The notes under the pieces were generated by a model. It made no database searches, was not told the DNA's origin, and saw nothing but the letters and a program-made list of their open reading frames with translations. Of a DNA stretch of 23,451 nucleotides, positions 21,599 through 23,451 are shown piece after piece. The DNA is from a virus. How positions within the stretch are numbered: the first letter of the stretch is position 1; each line of letters opens with the position of its first letter. The translations under genes and the position numbers were made by a program. The stretch covers positions 1-23,451 of the IMG/VR virus record IMGVR_UViG_3300032722_001607. The stretch is one strand, 5' to 3'.

Positions 21599-22362
21599 AA
21601 ATTATCCTTGGGTAAAAACGCGTTGACGTAGTGGCGGACGTGGTGGTCGTCCAAACAGTTGTCCAGCAGCGCCGGCACGCCGCCCGCACGCCAGGCGCGA
21701 TACAGGCCCCATGCGTCCGACCAGAGCAGCGCGGCCACCGTGGGGCCGATGACGGCCTGACCGGTGACGGATGAAATCAAGACCTCGGTGCAAACGTGCC
21801 GGTAGGGATCGGTGAACATCGGCAGATGCGGGATGCGCGCCACGATGTCCTCCTCATGCACCACGCGGAATGTCACCGGGCCGAGCGACCACTCGTAAAG
21901 CCGCTTGAACGCGCCGTTGCCGACGCGCGGCTGGCCGAAGGTATAGACCTGGACAATCGGGAATTTCTGCCGCTTCAATTCCAGCGCCGCGAGGATGGCC
22001 AGCGCGCCGCCGAGCGAATGCCCGGTGATGAAGATCGGCAGTTCAGGCAGCCCGCGCAGATGCGCCGTCAGCTCCTCGATGATGCTTTCATAGGCTGCGA
22101 GAAAACCGCAATGCACCTGGCAGTCCGATCCGTCCGCCTCCTCCACCAGCGTCTCGCGCCAGAACTGCGCGTCGGTGATGAAGTCGCGTAAATTGGCCGT
22201 GCCGCGAAACGCCACGATTCGGCAGTCCGGCAGCTCCACCACCACCACCTGCGTGTCCGTGCGGTCGCACCGCACGGTCGGCGCGTCCTGATACGCCACC
22301 GCCGACGCCGTCGCGCAGGCGCTGGCGTTGCTGATGTCAAACTTGGTGGCGAGGAGATTCAT
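21595..22362 (-). CDS. Class 3 lipase (alpha/beta hydrolase) (255 aa)
   Basis: A lipase 3 family enzyme that hydrolyses acyl esters. The oxyanion-side motif is RIVAFRGT (48-55). VHCGFLAAYES lies at 84-94, and the nucleophile elbow GHSLGG has Ser116. FGQPRVGN is at 142-149. EEDIVARIPH gives the likely Asp172, and PYRHVCTE gives the likely His189. All three catalytic residues are in the expected order and spacing. There is no signal peptide, so it acts in the cytosol unless released at lysis. It sits between a lipoprotein and a methylase in the place of the lysis genes of Mu-like phages. A role in degrading membrane lipids during release is possible (compare the esterase LysB of mycobacteriophages, a different family), as is a host-modifying role. 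Confidence 0.88.
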   Translation of the reverse strand: MNLLATKFDISNASACATASAVAYQDAPTVRCDRTDTQVVVVELPDCRIVAFRGTANLRDFITDAQFWRETLVEEADGSDCQVHCGFLAAYESIIEELTAHLRGLPELPIFITGHSLGGALAILAALELKRQKFPIVQVYTFGQPRVGNGAFKRLYEWSLGPVTFRVVHEEDIVARIPHLPMFTDPYRHVCTEVLISSVTGQAVIGPTVAALLWSDAWGLYRAWRAGGVPALLDNCLDDHHVRHYVNAFLPKDNL

Positions 22363-22371
22363 TTCAGGAAA

Positions 22372-22560
22372 TCACTCGACGGTGAGCCAGGTCACGGTGC
22401 AGTGGATAACCATGTGGTAAGCGAGGGGTATGTTCTCAAATACGCCTTTGTCCACGGCAACGAGGATTGTTCCATTTTCGTCCTCGTCAGAGATTGTGAC
22501 GCCAGTTCCCCGCACCGTTGCGCCCTCTGCCAGCCAGCTAACTTTTGTGTTCTTTTTCAT
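22372..22560 (-). CDS. Small hypothetical protein (62 aa)
   Basis: The product begins MKKNTKVSWLAEGATVRGTG and appears to be a short beta-rich domain with SDEDENGTILVAVDKGVFEN and an aromatic C-terminus (HCTVTWLTVE). There is no signal peptide or membrane segment. Nine bases separate its stop from the lipase start, and 23 bases lie between it and the upstream lipoprotein gene, which places it in the same operon. No family recognised. Confidence 0.55.
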   Translation of the reverse strand: MKKNTKVSWLAEGATVRGTGVTISDEDENGTILVAVDKGVFENIPLAYHMVIHCTVTWLTVE

Positions 22561-22583
22561 CGCCTGGTGTTTTTGGCGGTTGA

Positions 22584-23138
22584 TTACTTGGCCGGCGCCA
22601 CCGCCGCCGCCGCGCCGCTGGCCGCGCCGGCCGGCGTGGTCTGCTTGATGATCTCTGCCGCCGCGTCGCCCACCGCCTTGCCGACCGCCGTGACCATCGC
22701 CACGGAGTTGGTCGTGATGGTGGAATCAATCTCACCCACCTGCGTCGTGCGGCCGCCGCCGAGCGCGTTCTGGTTGGAGTGCGAGAAGTTCAGGCTGCTG
22801 GCCTTCGGGTCGGTCAGCACAAACGTGCCGCCGCCGGCGCTGGCATCCGTCCACGACTCGTCGTAGGCGACAAACACGAGCGGGCGCGGGCTGAAAAATC
22901 CCGGCGCGTTCGTGCCGGCGGCCGTGAAGGTGATTTGGTTGAGCTGGTTGTTGGCCGCCGAGTTGTTGACGTTCGGCACGATGGCCGACCAGCCGGGCGG
23001 CAGCGCGATGCCGTGCGCGACGAGGTGGTGCGCGGTGTCGGACTTGACGTGCGCCGAGGCGCAGCCCTGGGTGAAACACCCCATGGCGAGAATGCCCGTC
23101 AGGAGTGAGACTTTGAGGAGTGTGATTTTATTTTTCAT
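22584..23138 (-). CDS. Lipoprotein (184 aa), first gene of the visible operon
   Basis: The N-terminus MKNKITLLKVSLLTGILAMG leads into a Cys pair (Cys21 and Cys26). A-M-G-C or T-Q-G-C could act as lipobox, so the mature protein is probably attached to the membrane by a lipid. The rest is rich in Asn, Thr, Ala and Gly (GTNAPGFFSPRPLVFVAYDE), with a low-complexity end (AAGAASGAAAAVAPAK). No domain is recognised. In Mu-like phages this place often holds the Rz1-like outer-membrane lipoprotein of the spanin pair, but Rz1 proteins are much shorter and Pro-rich, so this is only a possibility. Start at 23138. Confidence 0.6.
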   Translation of the reverse strand: MKNKITLLKVSLLTGILAMGCFTQGCASAHVKSDTAHHLVAHGIALPPGWSAIVPNVNNSAANNQLNQITFTAAGTNAPGFFSPRPLVFVAYDESWTDASAGGGTFVLTDPKASSLNFSHSNQNALGGGRTTQVGEIDSTITTNSVAMVTAVGKAVGDAAAEIIKQTTPAGAASGAAAAVAPAK

Positions 23139-23159
23139 AGGATTATCGGAGGTTTACTG

Positions 23160-23397
23160 TTTGGTTAATGGCGGCGATGGTGCCGCCCTGGAAAGGGCCA
23201 GCCGCACGGGAACACGGAGGGCAAACCGGGAACATTCCGCACGACTGGTGAGACCGCCGGGAACCAGCGGTCTCAAATTGGCTTGCCGGGACGAAGCCCG
23301 GCGAAGTCTGGTTGAATGAAAGTTTGCCCTGCACGCCCGCAGTAAAACAAAACACCGCAGGCGATGTTCGCCCACGGTGGGGATTACTGCTTTTTTT
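23160..23397 (+). ncRNA. Candidate structured RNA, plus strand, ending in an intrinsic terminator
   Basis: This stretch of about 240 bases has no supported gene but holds many paired elements. They are GGCGGC/GCCGCC (23170-23187), a GNRA-type CCCT-GGAA-AGGG (about 23187-23198), a 9-base long-range match AGGGCAAAC (23218-23226) with GTTTGCCCT (23322-23330), TGAGACCGC/GCGGTCTCA (23249-23275), GCCGGG/CCCGGC (23285-23302), and the three-tier terminator stem (23339-23390). CTGGT (23245-23249) can also pair with ACCAG across the GAGACCG stem, which would form a pseudoknot. The only T tract is at the plus-strand end, so it would be read left to right, divergent from the lipoprotein gene. I do not recognise a family, and the 5' end is a guess. 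Confidence 0.4.
23339..23397 (+). terminator. Three-tier stem-loop followed by seven T (plus strand)
   Basis: Nested stems GCAGTAA/TTACTGC (outer), CACCG/CGGTG (middle) and GGCGA/TCGCC (inner) with a three-base loop are followed directly by TTTTTTT at 23391-23397. This fits an intrinsic terminator for plus-strand transcription. No coding gene is seen upstream on that strand, which supports a small RNA ending here or transcription from beyond the visible genes. Confidence 0.5.
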
Positions 23398-23451
23398 GAA
23401 AAATAAAACGGAAGGCGAAGACCTGTCGCGCCGCAGCCGGGCGAAGGCGGA

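Noticed and set aside
23143-23355. A 70-residue minus-strand ORF upstream of the lipoprotein
   Set aside because: It runs through the paired elements of the structured region, has a biased Ser/Pro/Cys composition and no neighbour coupling; more likely non-coding.
1-23451. tRNA genes, insertion sequences, integrase, attachment sites
   Set aside because: I looked for cloverleaf arms, terminal inverted repeats with transposase, and recombinase motifs and saw none that I could support.

Overview
The window is one late (morphogenesis) operon of a tailed phage or prophage. Every supported gene is on the minus strand, so transcription runs from the right edge (about 23.1 kb) to the left edge, where a tail-tip gene runs off the window. 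Genes are tightly packed. Eleven junctions are 4-base ATGA overlaps, which implies translational coupling. No gene is supported on the plus strand; the only plus-strand signal is a possible structured RNA at the far right.

Host: the DNA is GC-rich. The exported proteins are rich in Gly-Thr-Asn, and genes with a real intergenic leader start after A-rich sequence with no clear Shine-Dalgarno. This style resembles Verrucomicrobiota (Limisphaerales/Pedosphaera-like) or a neighbouring PVC lineage. That is an inference from composition, not a match to any genome.

Layout, in order of transcription. (1) 23.1-20.4 kb: lipoprotein, 62-aa protein, class 3 lipase, D12-class adenine methylase and a membrane/coiled-coil protein, in the place where Mu-like phages carry lysis and accessory genes. 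(2) 20.4-15.4 kb: a small winged-helix-like protein (Mu gp26 position), small and large terminase subunits, a 51-aa gene too short for routine callers, and a DUF935 (Mu gp29-like) portal. (3) 15.4-11.2 kb: Mu I-like protease/scaffold, coiled-coil protein, cement-like protein, major capsid protein and an exported protein. (4) 11.2-8.2 kb: DUF1320-like connector, MuF-like minor head protein, tail completion and terminator-like proteins, and tail tube protein. (5) 8.2-0 kb: 53-aa protein, exported 14-residue-repeat protein, tail assembly chaperone with a -1 frame extension, tape measure, 59-aa protein, DUF2163/BR0599-like hub, another exported protein, NlpC/P60 peptidase, 63-aa protein and tail-tip protein (partial). 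There is no sheath or baseplate gene, so the particle should have a long non-contractile tail. A Mu-like head joined to a lambda/GTA-like tail tip is the arrangement of transposable siphophages such as B3 and D3112. The transposase region would lie outside the window.

The most interesting points are: (a) a Phe-Ala-Asn tripeptide, usually followed by Asp or Glu, that recurs 13 times and only in prohead proteins (protease/scaffold 7, capsid 3, portal 2, cement 1), a good candidate for the maturation protease cleavage site; (b) three Sec-exported proteins interspersed among the structural genes, one built of nearly identical 42-bp repeats; (c) a nested scaffold start inside the protease gene with its own A-rich leader; (d) a structured, terminator-ended non-coding region at the right edge. 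No tRNA, CRISPR array, insertion sequence, integrase or attachment site was seen, and no promoter could be assigned with confidence.
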